64,000 nucleotides of DNA from Mastigamoeba balamuthi (GCA_902651635.1 CACRSC010000033.1:1-64000); one strand, 5' to 3'. Positions 1 through 12,950 are shown, numbered from the stretch's first letter. Numbers and translations are program-made. Notes: generated by a model from the letters alone, not told the origin.

Positions 1-3000
1 AGTAATACGGGCACTAAAGGCTCCGAGAATTTCAACATGTTTTGCTATGTTCATTGTCTAATTAATTGAAAGAATAGCAGAGCTGCATACACATATCGGT
101 AGCAAGAACAACTTGGACCACTTTGTTGTACAGCTCCTAGTTGGAGATCAGAAAAACCGATGAAGAAAGAAATACCTTGAAAACTGGTGGCGGCATAGAG
201 AGAAAAATATTAAAATCTGGCTGAAGTAGCAGGGTAAACGATTCACACAGATGCATGTGCTCGAGAACAGACTGGCCGCTGTACCTGATGGCTAATTGAT
301 CCATTGTATTAATCAGATAGTTTGAGTTCACCCCCTGGTATCACTATGAATAAGCTGAACTAGACTTCGTCTTTCTTACTGGATGATTGAAGTCATGAAT
401 AATGCACGAGAATAACAAAACAAGTTTGTCCATATCTGAAAGCTCAACTGAGTATGAATCGAGCATCCTGTGAAACATCAGAATGATTATCATATTTGGG
501 GGAATGTGCCAGAAGGCTGCTTGGAGAACATCAGCTGCGTGAATATTGTTATGATAGGGATTTGGCTATAAAGAAGAATGAGTAATATCATTTCGATTGA
601 TAACATACGTTATATGATGCCTCCACTTGTGTAATCCATTTATCCCATTTATCCCGAGGAATTCCATAGATATCAAAGAAGTTGTAGTGCTCGAAAATTT
701 TGGTTGCAATATCTGCGAGTGGACTGCAAGTTGTTACATACAGGTAATCATCATTGTGCATACTGTTCTCCTTGGTAGTTCGGGGCAGAAAAATTCCATG
801 ACTCCAGTCCACTTGAGGAAACATCCTCTTGGCTAGTAATTCGTGTTGCAATTCCTCCTAGACTGGCTGTAGAGAGTGCTGCAGTCTTTGTCGGATTAGG
901 GAACACAGTATCATTAAGGTATGATTCCATTTCTGCATCCAAACTGCTCACTGTGGTTATGTGTCTCTGAAGCTGGAAGTTGGCTTGATATAGGCGATTT
1001 TCACTGACGATGTTGATTATCTCTTCAAGACAGCTAAGATCACCATGCTTGATATCTGTTTTGTTCTGGATTTCCCGGAGACGAGTAACTACCCACTCTG
1101 CTGGTGTGTTCATTAGCCTGGATGCCTTGTCATTCTTCCTCATATCAGCAGCTTGTTGGCGTAGCATATCGTTTTCTTTGACCAAAATAGCAATATTGTA
1201 CCTATGATACAACACGAACCCAATGATCAGTCCCAGAATTCCTAGGCAGCACAGCACTGGAAGTACTGTTATCAGAAGTAAAATGCTGCTTTTTGAGTGA
1301 TTGTCGTCTGCTGCATTTCTTTGATCAATAACAAGGTATTATCGGTAAAGCTGAACGTACTGTATCTAACACCACATGGAGGTATTGGATATGATGAGTT
1401 TGCGATGGCCATGAATGATCTTGTTGTCTTGTTTAATCCTACAATGTAGACCTGGCTGTATCCCTGATTGCAGCATTCTTCCTCACGTTCACACCGATCT
1501 TGAAAGGGGCCCAAAGATATGCCGCCAACATCAACTGTTCTTCGCTCATAGATTTTCTCCAATATTGAGTCCGGTGTCACCGGACCAGAAATGCTGCCAA
1601 CAATTTCTGAGAAGAACTTCCCAGCAAGAAACCCTTCAAAGGAGTAGGAGGACTGATCGTCCTTGGGCACCAAGTTCGAGTAGCTTTTTACCACCTCAAG
1701 TTCTTCATCAAGTGGTGGAATCGACTATCGGCAGTGTTAGACACAGCAATTCTATCAGGGGGAATGACCTTTGCTTTGTAGACATTGTTAAGACTCGTGT
1801 TGAGTGCAGCCAATCTATCCGCAGTATTATCGGCCAGTGATGAGATGCCAATGAAGATAGCGTCTCTTTCATTGGGCTGCAGCTTCATTTTTGCAATGAA
1901 TGAGCACATAGGATCAGAGACACCAACAAGAATGAAGCCTTCGATTCCAAGTCCAGAAAGAGCCTCGACGGCAGGATTCACATCCGCTGTAACTCGATCA
2001 TATGGCGCTTTGGCCACTATGAGCATTCCCTGTGGGTTTTCAGTTGAATACGCAGTTTCTTGAGTGAACGAACCCGCCTATCTAGCGCCAAGCGCACGCC
2101 CTCGAGGCAATCTGACCCGACTGCGTCATCCTGATATAGTACGCCTATTCGTTGTATTCCTTGGATCTCAACGAGAAAGTTGATCATTGTCGCAGTTTCA
2201 TCCCAATATGATGATCGTAAGTTGATCACGTTTCTATTTGAGAGTGAGATGTGTGTCTTATCGCGTCACATTAGCATACCGTCTGAAAGGATGTCTTAAT
2301 GCCTGTGCACCAGAAATCGGGTCAATCAGAGGTATGTGGATCCCTATTGCATCTGCAACAGCAACCGAAGGTTCAGTGCCCCACACGCCAATCATTGCAC
2401 TGACACCCTGAGTCTCTAGTTGGATTGCATTTAACCGAGCCTCCTTTGGATTGTAGTTGTCATTCAGGGTTGCAAGAACAAAGGATATCTCTGCATCAGC
2501 TCCATTTTCCGTCGAGAAAGCAGAGGTGATGCCAGAACGAACACTAATACCAATATCTGACATGGGGCCTATTGTTGCTGCACTCTGCCCACTGATGAAA
2601 ACATTTCCCTTTTGCCACTTGTATCCACAAGTCGAGAAGTGCACTGTCGAGTGAGAAACCTCTAAAACTCCACCTCCGCCTGGAATTGGCCTTACGAAGT
2701 ACACGTCGTGGCCACCCTGGTTACACCACCGCTCTGCCCGCTCAGAAAGCTGACCATAAGGTCCGAATGTTTCCTGAGAAATGTCGAACGTAGTCCCGTC
2801 GAACACAGCAGAAAGGAAGCTCTCCCTTGTCAGGGGCCACCCCCGAGAGGTAAGTGCTTTCTGCATTGCTGCAGAGATAAGCCTGCCCACAATGTATGCC
2901 TCAAATGATGTATATGATGGCCAGGCCTCGCTGTCTAGGGCCGCCAGAGCTGTTCTGTAGTCTCTTGCGAGGGAAGTGGAGGCTAGTGGCGATGGAGTGA

Positions 3001-3924
3001 TGGTGGTGATAAATATTTTGGCTCTGCTCACTGAGGCAGGAAGTAGTGCTGATGTGAGGAATGGGTCCAAGGAGAAGGTACAGAAGATGACATCAGTTGC
3101 ACCATACTCGGTCACGTACATCGTTACAAACATAGAGAACATTGAGTATGTGCCCCCGAACAATATGGCTCTGGGTCTACCATGAGCCTCCATTGCTGTT
3201 ATGGCCTTGCGCGATGACGCATTTCTCCCGGCATTTGTTGAATCATCGGATGGATCATACGTTGTCCACATGATGGGCTTGATATTCATCGACTCCATTG
3301 CAGCAGTAACCGCATTCATCAGCTCTCTGAAAGGTCTTTGTTAAGAGTGGCTGTGAGGCGTGCTTACTCGCCGAATGTGCAGTCCTTCCTATGGAACACG
3401 GCAAGACTGTTGATTACTTCCCAATCTGTCGAAAGAAATGATATAGTTGCCGAAATCTCGTCGCTGAATCCTGGTCGCAGATTCACAATCGCTCTCGGGG
3501 CTTCACTTCCGAAGAGTGACGCCGTCCCTGTGTGGCTCCCGATCACCGGCAACTCGCTGGCGTTGATGGCCCGGTTTATTGCCACGGCTGTGTCCGTTCC
3601 TGAAGATCCCACGAGTGCGAAAACCCCCATAGAGTCGAGAAGACGGGCATTGGCAGCGGCGGTGGCTGGGTCATTCTTGTCGTCGAGGGTGAGCAACTTG
3701 AACTCGATCAGCGAGTACAGATTCACGGACCCGAATGCCGCCGCGAGACCTCTGCGCATCTCTTGCCCGGTCACACTGAGCTGACCCGTGAGGTCCACGG
3801 ATTGTCCGAGCCAGCAAGTGGTGTTGGCTCGTGTGATTGCTGGATGGCGAGGAGTGAATGCCGTTGCATACAACGCGAAAGACAACGCCAGCGCTGAAAC
3901 CGTGGTGGCAGAGCAGAACCTCAT
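1..3924 (-). CDS. Receptor-type cyclic nucleotide phosphodiesterase, copy 1 (3' end outside window)
   Basis: The protein starts at 3924 with a signal peptide (MRFCSATTVSALALSFALYA). Two type I periplasmic-binding (Venus-flytrap) domains follow, the first opening with VDLTGQLSVTGQEMRRGL and the second near 2230-1320. Then come one TM helix (about 1260-1200), a coiled coil and a class I phosphodiesterase domain. The PDE metal motif YHNNIHAADV lies near 575-545 and IIHDFNHP near 415-390; MDQLAIRYSGQSVLEHMH at about 300-245 matches the next PDE block. Reading frames join through GT-AG introns, for example one ending just before SPLADIATKIF near 725. The last 100 or so residues are beyond position 1. 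Expected role, from the domain families: binding a small extracellular ligand and hydrolysing cAMP or cGMP in the cytosol. It is tandem with copy 2 and rather AT-rich in its 3' half. Confidence 0.88.
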
Positions 3925-4234
3925 CGTGTTTCGAGCTGGTATTGTTAGGTCTGGCTGGTACCCGGGCTATTTTTGGTAGGCGAAAGGAATTCCCGCTTTT
4001 TGGTCGTTCTTCAACCCGAAAATGCGCTAGAGAACAGTCCCGAAATCTGTGGAAATGACAAGAACATTGAATTCCATCTCGTATCGCTCCCCAGAAAGGT
4101 TGTAATTGGAAAAAGAAGTTCATGGTCTGAACATAGGGCGAGATTGAAGGAGGAAGTGAATCTAATGTGCCTGTGATCCACTGGAACTGAGAAAGTCAAA
4201 ATTGAATCTGATAAAGAAGTATATGTGATAATTG
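3925..4234. other. Intergenic spacer between tandem receptor-PDE copies
   Basis: About 310 bp separate the stop of copy 2 from the start of copy 1 on the minus strand. It must hold the 3' UTR of copy 2 and the promoter of copy 1. I see no further gene. Confidence 0.6.
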
Positions 4235-7200
4235 TCATTTTGGGGCATCCTGGGACTTCCATGTCTCGAGATTTAGGTTCAGGGTATTGAGGAGTTGCTG
4301 TCCCTGTGGATGCACCTTCGCGAGTGCCTCTGTGAGCGGCCGAGCAATGTACTCGAGGAATGTGATCTGCATCTTAGCAATGTTGGCCCCTCTATCCATG
4401 AATGGACTAACTGGAAGACCGAGTTTCTCTTCCTGTTCGCCCTGATGAAAGAACTCGATACACAACTTCGCTGTCCACTCACGGTATATGCTCCAGGGTC
4501 TCATTGCGTTTGACAGATCTGCTGCCTTTTCCTGTGTTAGTACAATGATCCAGTGAAGAGTGTTGATGGCTCACTTTAATAAGCAATCTCAGCAACAGTA
4601 GACAATCAGACGAGTTGCAGGCATCGAGCTGACCGCCGGCAGCACGTGCATTGAATGTTCCCATGATTTCCACGTGTTTTGCTGCACAAACATTGTAAAC
4701 AAAATTCGAGCCACCGATTATCAGTAGTACCCATGTCGGTTGCCAGAACGACTTGTACCACTTTGTGATAAAATTCCTGCGATCTAGGTTAGTTGTGCCC
4801 TTGTTTACTCTGTACCTTGAATGTGGCTTTGGGAATTGAGAGCAGGAAGTTGTACTCAGGTTGCAGAAGCAGAGTGAAGGAATTGCTCAGATGCATTTGT
4901 TCCAATACGGATTGCCCATTGTAGCAAATGGCTAATTGGTCCATTGTGTTAACTAAGAAGTTGGTGTTGACCCCCTGGTAGAATTAAGTTCTGAAGGGAA
5001 AGTGATTCGTATGTACCGGGTGTCCAAAGTCATGAATTATGCAAGAGTACATCAGAACAAGTTTGTCCAGGTCAGAGAATTCCCATTGTCCTGTTTCAAG
5101 AAACCTGAAAGAACTCATAAGGACTCCGGAAAAGTTGAATTATACCAGAAAGCTGCCTGCATAACGTCTGCAGCATGTACACTATTGTGATAAGCATTCG
5201 GCTATAAATGTTGTGAGGATTTTCTCTCAAAATGTCCTTACCTGATAAGCTGCCTCGACTTGGGTGATCCAGGATGTCCATTGATCTTTTGGAATCGCAA
5301 AATGGTCGAAGAAATTGTAGTACTCGAATATTTTCGAAGCAATATCCACAAGGGGGCTTGTATGTGTGAGAATGGTGAAGAATCTTCAGTAATTCATACC
5401 GTTTATCTGGGTATGTCAGTGCAGAGAAATTCCATGTTATGAGTCCCCTTGAGCTTCCGTCGTCTCGGGTACTACGATGAGAACAGTTTCCACTGAGACT
5501 CTGAGTTGATAGAGGAGTGGATTTGGTCGGGCTAGGAAAAACCGTGTCGTTCAGATATGACTCGATTTCTGCATCGACATTTCCATTTCCAAGTGACGAT
5601 GTGCGCTTCTGGAGTTGAAAATTGGCTTGATAAAGGCGGTTTTCGCTGATAATGTTGATGATATCATCGAGACAGGTGAGATCAGAACGGGGCATTCCCG
5701 ATTTCTTCTGGATATCGCGAAGGCGAGTAACAACCCACTCTGCTGGTGTGTTCATCAGCCTGGTTGCCTTAGTGTTGTTCTTGTGCTCCATTTCTGTTGC
5801 TTGCTGCCTGAGGGCTTCGTTTTCCTTTATCAGTTTCTTGACGTTGTGCTTATGGATTATTACGAAGCCACTTAGAAGTGCAAATAGAAGCAGAGCAGAC
5901 AGTACCGGAAGCACAGTATACAATAGAATGCTGCCTCGGATAGCACTGTTCTCCTCTGTCAAGAGTTATTTGCAGTTGCTTCTTGGTGACTTACCATATC
6001 TTATGCCGCATGTGGGAAGCGGAAACGAGGAGTTTGTTTGTGTATCGAACATCCGTGTCGTAGAATTTAGTACTGCCACGAACACCCGGCTGTAACCTTG
6101 ATTGCAGCATCCGCCTTCTTGCTGGCATTGGTCCAGAAATGGGCCTAATGCAATTCCGCCAACATCTATTGTCCTCCGTTCGTAAATATGATCGAGAATT
6201 GCATCTGGTGTAACATCTCCCGATATGCCTTGAACAATCTCTGATATGAACTTGCCAGCAAGAAACCCCTCGAAGGAGTAAGACGATTGAAGCTCCTTTG
6301 GAACTTGCTGCATATAGCTTCGCACAATATCCAAATTGGGATCCAGGTGTGGAATGGCCTGTCAGATATCAGAAACTCAGGATGTAATTACTTATATCCG
6401 TACACTGGTTCGGTAAATATTGGCAAGAGATGTGTTTAGAGCCATCAACCTGTCGCCGGCATCGTCCGCCAGAGACGAAATACTAATAAAGGCTGTGTTT
6501 TCACCTTCATTTGTTGCCTTGATCTTTGCGATAAATTGGCAGGCCGGGTCTGACACCGCGACAAGTACGAAGCCGTCAATTCCCTGTCCGGAAAGTGCAT
6601 TGAATGCGGGATTGACATCCTTTGTCGTTCTGTCGTAGGACGCTTGTGCGACGACTGATATTCCCTGGTAATATAACGGTCTGTGAGTAACAAATGAGTT
6701 AGTTGGTTCTGGTACCAGTTCCTTCAGGGCGAGCACAACGCCTTCAGAGCAGTCAGCGCCTGCTTGGTCATTCTGATAGAATATGCCTATTCTCTTCTTT
6801 CCCAATGTGTTTACCAGGTAGTTGATAATGGTGGCAGTCTCGTCCCAGTACGACGATCTAAGGTTGATCAAATTGCTGCAGAATGCGTCAGATTGTGAAG
6901 ATATTTACATTGTATACCGTCTAAACGGTCGTCTGAGACTTTGAACTCCAGTTATTGGGGCAATGAATGGGAATGTTGAGGATAGAGCCTGTGCGACAGC
7001 CAGTGATGGCTCTGTTCCCCAAACACCAAGCATAGCAGAGGCACCTTGTGCGACGAGCTTCAGTGCGTTTTCTCGAGCTTTTTGTGGGGAGTAGTTGTCG
7101 TTCATGGTTGCTAATACGAATGACAAGGAGTTATCTGCCCCGTTTTCTGTTGAAAACGCGGAAGTGATACCATAGCGAACGCTGACGCCGATGTCGGACA

Positions 7201-8552
7201 GAGAATTCTGGGTAGCAACACTCTGTCCACAGACAACTACATTGCCCTTTTTCCATTTGTATCCACATGTTGAGAAGTGCACAGTTGAACGAGGGACCTC
7301 GGAGATTCCGCCGTTGCCTGGTATAGGGCTGACAAAGAACACGTCGTGGCCACCTTGGTTACACCAGCAGCCTGCTCCATTGCATAGCTGCCCATATGGC
7401 CCATACGTCTCCTGAGAAATGTCGAACGTCGTCCCATCGAAAACAGCAGAAAGGAAACTCTCTCGCGTAAGGGGCCACCCACGCGACGCCAAAGCCTTCT
7501 GCATTGCCGCTGATATCAACCTGCCTCCAATATAGCCCTCGAATGATGTGTATGACGGTTGTGCGTTCTTGTCTAGGGCGACCAGTGCTGTCCTGTAGTC
7601 TCGGGCAAGGGTTACAGACGATAGAGGGGATGGAGTGATTGTCGTAATGTAGATCTTGGCGCTGCCCACTGAAGCCGGTAGCTGTGCTGACATCATAAAG
7701 GGATCCAACGACGAGAAAGCACAAAAGGTAACATCCGTGGCACCATACTCGGTGACGTACATCGTGACAAACGTGGAGAACATCGAATACGTTCCTCCGA
7801 AAAGCACGGCCTTCGGCCTGCCTGCAGTCTCCATTGCAGCGATGGCCCTCCGCGCTGACGCGTTTCTCCCCTCTGCGGTGGTCCCCTCTGATGGTACGTA
7901 GGTTGCCCACAGCAATGGCTTGATGTTCATAGATTCCATTGCGGTGTTGACCGCGTTGATAACTCCCCTGGAAACTGGTCAGGTGCTGAAGATCGATGAC
8001 TACCCACCGCCCGAAAATGGTGTCGTTCTGGTGAAACACGGCCAGGCTGTTTATGACCTCCCACTCAATTGATAGGAAAGAGATTATGGCGGAGATCTCG
8101 TCGCTGTAGCCTGGCCTCACGTTGACCACACCCCGCGGCGCGCTGTCGCCACGCAGTGCGTCCGTCCCGGTGTAGCTCCCAATCACTGGTATCTCGCTCG
8201 CGTTTATGGCCGCGTCGATCGCCACCGCAGTTCCCGTCCCCACGGACCCCGCAAGTCCGAAGACGTTCATGGACTCGAATTGCCTGGCATTGGCGGCGGC
8301 GGTGGCGGGGTCGTACTTGTCGTCGAGGGTCAGCAGCTTGAACTCAATCAGCGAGTATAGGTTCACTGCGCCGAATGCGGCCAGGAGTCCTCTGCGCATC
8401 TCATGACCGAGGAGGCTCAGCTGACCCGACAGGTCCGCGGACTGCCCGAGCCAGCACGTGGTGCTGTTCCGGGTGATGGCCGCCCGCAGATTTGTTGGAG
8501 CCACAGGGCACGCCCACAGCAGCAATAACGCCGCGGTGGTGAGGGGGTGCAT
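4235..8552 (-). CDS. Receptor-type cyclic nucleotide phosphodiesterase, copy 2
   Basis: A complete paralogue of copy 1. The start at 8552 gives a signal peptide (MHPLTTAALLLLWACPVAP) followed by the first Venus-flytrap domain (SADLSGQLSLLGHEMRRGLL). The second flytrap domain follows (about 7250-5990). The TM helix (about 5935-5860) leads into a coiled coil (KLIKENEALRQQATEME) and a conserved NTPAEWVVTRLRDIQ segment. The PDE domain shows NAYHNSVHAADVMQAAFW, IIHDFGHPGVNTNFL and the C-terminal signature MRPWSIYREWTAKLC with FFHQGEQEEKLGLPVSPF. All class I PDE metal ligands are present, so it should be active. Substrate (cAMP or cGMP) cannot be told. It is divergent from the E2 gene, with about 205 bp between the starts. 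Confidence 0.9.
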
Positions 8553-8662
8553 CCGTGTTGAACTCGGCAGAGGTCGAATGGGCTTGACAGGTCCTAAATA
8601 TGGCTCGGCGGGCGTGGTTTTTCATTGTGCCTTTTTTCGCACCAAGATATGCGCTGTGAAAT

Positions 8663-8669
8663 AATATCT
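8663..8669 (-). promoter_or_regulatory. AGATATT element between receptor-PDE copy 2 and E2
   Basis: AATATCT on the plus strand, i.e. AGATATT on the minus strand, 111 nt upstream of the copy 2 ATG. It is part of an A+T island in a GC-rich divergent promoter region. The same word recurs upstream of several other genes in this window. Confidence 0.35.
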
Positions 8670-8756
8670 TAAGATAGGGGAATCTCCTTGTCCCGGTTTA
8701 TCTGTATTCTCAGAACACAAAGAACAGTCTCACTACAGCGCTCGCTTTTTATTACA

Positions 8757-9599
8757 ATGGCTGGCGGAGGCAAGCGAATCGAGAGGGTAAGCGTCCCTCC
8801 CTCACACCCCGCTCCCCACCCCCGGCGTGCCCCGCAACTCCGGGGGTTTTCTGTCTGCAGTTTGGTGTTCTGCTAAATCGAAATTCGGGCGCTGATTGAA
8901 TTGACTCTTGCGATGTGCAGGAGCTGATGGAGTTCACGAAGAACCCCCAGCAGTGGATCTCGGTCAAGCCCGCGGCAGGCAACGTGTACCTGTGGAAGGC
9001 GCAGCTCATCGGCCCGGTGAGACCCTTCCCTTCCTCCTTCCCGTTTCCATCTCCGCGTGCCGCCGTGTTCTCAACGCGCTGCGGTAACCTCCCCAATTGT
9101 GCACCGCCCCCAGGACAACACCCCGTATGAGAAGGGAGTCTTCTCGCTGGACGTCACGATCCCTCCCGAGTACCCGTTCAGGCCGCCCAAGGTGCTGTTC
9201 ACGACCAAGGTCTACCACCCCAACGTCAAGAGCGACGGCTCGATCTGCATGCCCATCCTCGACTCGGACTGGTCCCCGCAGCTCAAGATCGTCGAGGGTC
9301 CGCCTGCGCCGCCCGGCTCTTGAGCCCCCTCCCCCTTCTTGTCGTCGGTGTCTATTGACCCGTGTCGCTTTGTGTGGGTGTCTTTTTTTAGTGATGCTCG
9401 CGATCCGCCAGCTCATCGCCGAGCCCAACCTCGGTAAGGCCACGCTCCCCCGTCCCCCGTGCCGATTGGCTGGACAACTGACGTGCCGTTCGCAGACCAC
9501 CCGCTCGAGGCCGAGATTGCCGAGCTGTACAAGTCCGACAAGAAGGCCTTCGTCAAGACGGCCACCGAGTGGACCAAGAAGTACGCCGTCGCCAAGTAA
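8757..9599 (+). CDS. Ubiquitin-conjugating enzyme E2
   Basis: Five exons (8757-8786, 8921-9016, 9114-9297, 9392-9433, 9496-9599) joined by GT-AG introns give a 151-residue protein, the usual size of a single-domain E2. It starts [18 protein letters not shown]. It carries the conserved [21 protein letters not shown] block, with the HPN motif, and the catalytic cysteine in [17 protein letters not shown]2 enzymes accept ubiquitin (or a ubiquitin-like protein) from E1 as a thioester and pass it to substrates with E3. The sequence looks like the UBC4/5-type core fold; I cannot say which E2 subclass it is. It converges with the proteasome gene downstream. Confidence 0.93.
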
Positions 9600-9968
9600 T
9601 CCGCGAGTAGGTTGGGCTGCTTAGCGTCCGCCCCGTGGTGGCAGGAGGGGAGCGATTTGCTGAGCGAGCAAGTCCCCCGGTCCCGCAAACACAACTGTCG
9701 CCCCCAATTTGCTCCCCTCCTTTTAAACAGAAGACAACAAATTCTTTCATCTTTATAGCCCAATCTCGATTTTCCAAAGTAGAATGTACGAATCCAACAG
9801 TAGTGCGGGGTGTTGTCGAAGCAGCCCCGTGGACGGACGCGCTAATTGGCAAGGTGTGGAGCACGCACAGAGTGCAGAGGAATGCGATTGTTCGTAGCTT
9901 CCGTGATTCCCGTAGGGAGCACCAGAGAGCAAAACCACACATGCAGGCGCGAGGCGAGTTCCTCCTCT
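9600..9968. other. Convergent 3' intergenic region (E2 / PSMB3)
   Basis: 369 bp between two converging genes. It holds both 3' UTRs; short open frames here resemble no family. I see no RNA gene. Confidence 0.5.
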
Positions 9969-10685
9969 TCAGTCCTGCCTGGTCTTGAGGTAGCGCGTCG
10001 TGACGGTCTCCGGCGTCCTGTTCGTTTGCAGAGCGAGTCAATTTGCGGTGCAGGCTGGCGCGGTTGCTGTGTGCGCGCGCGGCGTGTGGGGCGAGGGACT
10101 CGGGTCGTACAGAACGTGGACGACAGCACCCCAGCCGCTCAGGGAGTCGCGGTCGAGGGCGCTGAGGATGCACTGGGCGGTGACCTCGAACAGCTGCTCG
10201 GGGTTCAGCGCGGGCCTCCAGAGGCTCTCGCACGTGCCGCAGAGCCCCTCGATGCCGGTGCCCGCCGCGACAAAGTCCTGCGCGAACACGGGGGCCCCGA
10301 TCAAGTCCATGCCGGCGAGGTAGGGCTTGCCCTGGGGGTCGATGCCCGCGACGATGGGCTCGGTGAAGTACGGCCCGAAGCGGTGCTCGTACAGCAGCGC
10401 GCCCAGCGCCGAGCTCAGGGCCGCGGGCGTGATCTCGCGCTCCTCAGAGAGCTCGTACAGCGTGGCCTTGGCCTTGAGGCGCGCCAGCAGCGTCTGGACG
10501 TCGGTCGCGAGGCCCGAGCAGCCGACGTAGCAGCGCGGCGTCACGCGCGCGAGCTTGGGGAACGTGCCGGCCGACACGGTCGCGCGCGACACGCCAAAGC
10601 GCAGGTCCGACGCGATTGCGACGCAGCCCTCGCCCGCCATCGCGAGCACCGTCCCGCCGTTGTAGGTCATGATGCTGTCGCCCAT
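9969..10685 (-). CDS. PSMB3: 20S proteasome subunit beta type-3
   Basis: Exon 1 (10685-10111) and a 49-nt exon 2 (10017-9969), joined by a 93-nt GT-AG intron, give 207 residues; human PSMB3 has 205. The N terminus SIMTYNGGTVLAMAGEGCVA, the segment LLYEHRFGPYFTEPIVAGID and GTCESLWRP match beta-3. The spliced end TPETVTTRYLKTRQD matches the family's C terminus. Reading through the intron would give an unrelated tail, so the splice is well supported. Beta-3 is a structural, non-catalytic subunit of the beta ring and has no N-terminal Thr active site. It is divergent from SMG8, with 249 bp between the starts. Confidence 0.95.
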
Positions 10686-10771
10686 TCTCGTGCGTTATTT
10701 ACCCTCCTCTCGGTTTGAGCGTGCGGCGGGACGAACAACAAACTTTGGGTGGTGCGACGGATCGCGTTCAA

Positions 10772-10778
10772 AATATCT
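10772..10778 (-). promoter_or_regulatory. AGATATT element upstream of PSMB3
   Basis: AATATCT on plus equals AGATATT on minus, 87 nt upstream of the PSMB3 ATG. A second AATATCT, running into the palindrome TGATATCA, lies at 10890-10903, just upstream of SMG8. Confidence 0.35.
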
Positions 10779-10934
10779 CACCAATTCCTCTATCCCGCCC
10801 ATCGGAAGAAGAGCAGCGCTGCGTATTCCCTCCCCCCCTCACTGCCCCAAGGCTATGCGTCCATGCGAGGCCTGCCCGTCAGGGTGCAGAATATCTGATA
10901 TCAGGAGATTTCATTTTTCACCCGCGGCTCGGCT

Positions 10935-12950
10935 ATGGCGCTTGTGGACGAGGCGGTGCTGCGCTCGCTCAGCCGCCACGAGGGCGACATCCACGTCGTG
11001 GGACTCCTCGTAAACAGTCGCGCGCGCGAGTGCCTCCTGCGGGCGTCGAGCGCCCCCCAGGCCGATGCCGCCCAGTCTCTGCTGTGCCACTCGCTCTCCG
11101 TAGACCCCGTCACGGCGCTGGCGACACTGTACCTCTGGCCGCGCTCAGACCCCATCGCCGAGGGCGGTCGCGCACTGTCCGATGCAGTGTGCAGCGGCTC
11201 TGTCGCGGCGCTCGAGCGGGAGCATTGCCGTGCAGCTCTCGCTCTGTTCCTGCTCTGCGACGTTGTTGTTGTACGGACCAACTGCGTCAGCCGCTCGTCT
11301 CACGCGCGGCTCAGCTGGGAGCCAAGGGCCCGTCGATGGACCTCGAGTGCGTCAGGATGCTCAGGGCACTCAGGGGCGCTAAGGGGCTCGCGGTTGCCGA
11401 GGTCACGTCGTCGTCGAGGCGTGCCCCTGTCGTCACGCAGCAGCGCCTGCGCACACCCTCATCCACGCTCTTCATTGCCGCGCGAGTGCGAGACTCACGC
11501 ACACACACTCGAGCACTCAAACGGATTGCCAAGGGCGCAGACGTTGCTGCCCTCGAGAAGAACGTGAGGAGCGCGCTTGCACTGGCCGGCCTTGCGCCAT
11601 CGCTTGACGCTTTTCCGCTCGCGCGCTTGCGCTCGGCGCACTCGCGCGTCGTGTTCGCACTAGAGGCGTGCAGCGGAGATGGCATCCTCGGTGCCGACTG
11701 CGACGACGAGGTGTCCGAGTTCGACGAGGCTGTCTCGGAGCGGTCGGACGTGTGTCTGAGCGTGCAAGCATGGCTGGCATCGGCTGGTGCCATCCGCGAC
11801 ACTCTCGCCACGTGCTCCAACATCGTCGACTTTGCCCAGTCGGCAATGGCGCCGGAGGACAAGCTGTCCGGCTTGCTGTGCTCGGCCGCCATGCCCTCTG
11901 CCATTGACGCGTACAAGAGCGACCTGCCTCCTTTCTACACCAAGGCCGTCCACGAGCAAAGCCTGTCGAGAGCAGAGGCTGTCCTACGAGACGCCACGGC
12001 CGGTACTGCCGTGCCGCGCTTCCTCGACCTGCTTCGAGCAGACGTAACCTCGTACTGGAAGGCTGGAAGGCAGCTGTGCGATGCCGTTTCCATGACCGGG
12101 CGCGGCTGCGTGCACCAGATACACTCGGGGACCCCGCACAGCAGCGGGCACAGGTCCATCCAGGCGTGTAACTGCGGCAGAACTCTGATCACCCGGGAAG
12201 ATCCGTTCACGCTCGACGACGCCAACAAGGCGCTCTTCCACGTCCCTGGCTGCTGCGACGAGCTGGAGAACCTGGCCCCCGAAGGTGCGGACCCGTCGTG
12301 GTCTGCGCTGGCGCTAGGCAGCACCAGCTCAGCGCTCGACTCCAGCGCGTGCCCATTCCCGCGGCAGGACGGGTTTGTGCCCGGCCTGAGCGCACTGTTG
12401 TTCGGCGGGAGGAGTGCCACCGGCGGCGTGCATGTCGGCTTCGAGTACATGTGCCACCTGGGCCACAGGTTCTTCCCGACAGCGGACGTCCTAGTCTGTG
12501 GCGCTACCGACTTCGAGGTGTTCGGGGATGGGGCCTCCACGGCGGCCTCGCTGGCAAAGCAGTTCCGCAGGAGGGGCAGAAGACGCATCATGGCGTCGCA
12601 GAGAGCGGCAATTGATCTCATGCACCATTGGAACCTGCCGCTCTACCTCCGCTGCTCTTCTGACCAGTGCTCTTCGACCGCACAGGTACGTTTGTATACC
12701 ATTTTCGTCCCTCTGACGACTTCGCGGAAAGCTGCTGAGGGTGTTCTATGCGTCGCCCCCGTCGGAGGCCCTCGTCACGACTCCCAAAGTCTGCTTCCGG
12801 ACGGCAGAGAAGGCGTGGACGTTCTCGATAGGAGCACCGGTGCGAATACCACCAGCGACTGTCGCATGCATCCGTCTCCCGTGCGCACTAGCCATTCCTG
12901 GGGCGCCGATTTACACAATTGTGCAGGTTGATATACGGGCTTCCGGGTGA
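10935..12950 (+). CDS. SMG8: SMG8-like nonsense-mediated mRNA decay factor
   Basis: Three exons (10935-11285, 11315-12685, 12732-12950) give about 646 residues, shorter than the roughly 990 of human SMG8. SMG8 hallmarks are visible. Near the middle HSSGHRSIQACNCGR precedes REDPF and a CC pair. Further on, GFEYMCHLGHRFFP matches the family's conserved Cys/His block. The end is VFYASPPS...PVRIPPATVACIRLP. The N-terminal third, with DIHVVGLLVNS, is the G-like domain. SMG8 with SMG9 binds and restrains the SMG1 kinase that phosphorylates UPF1. The first intron, 29 nt, is very short but keeps phase 0 on both sides and has GT-AG ends. Confidence 0.9.

Noticed and set aside
1-8552. Frame changes and stops within the receptor-PDE genes read as pseudogenes
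   Set aside because: Each break coincides with a short GT-AG intron that restores conserved sequence in all three copies.
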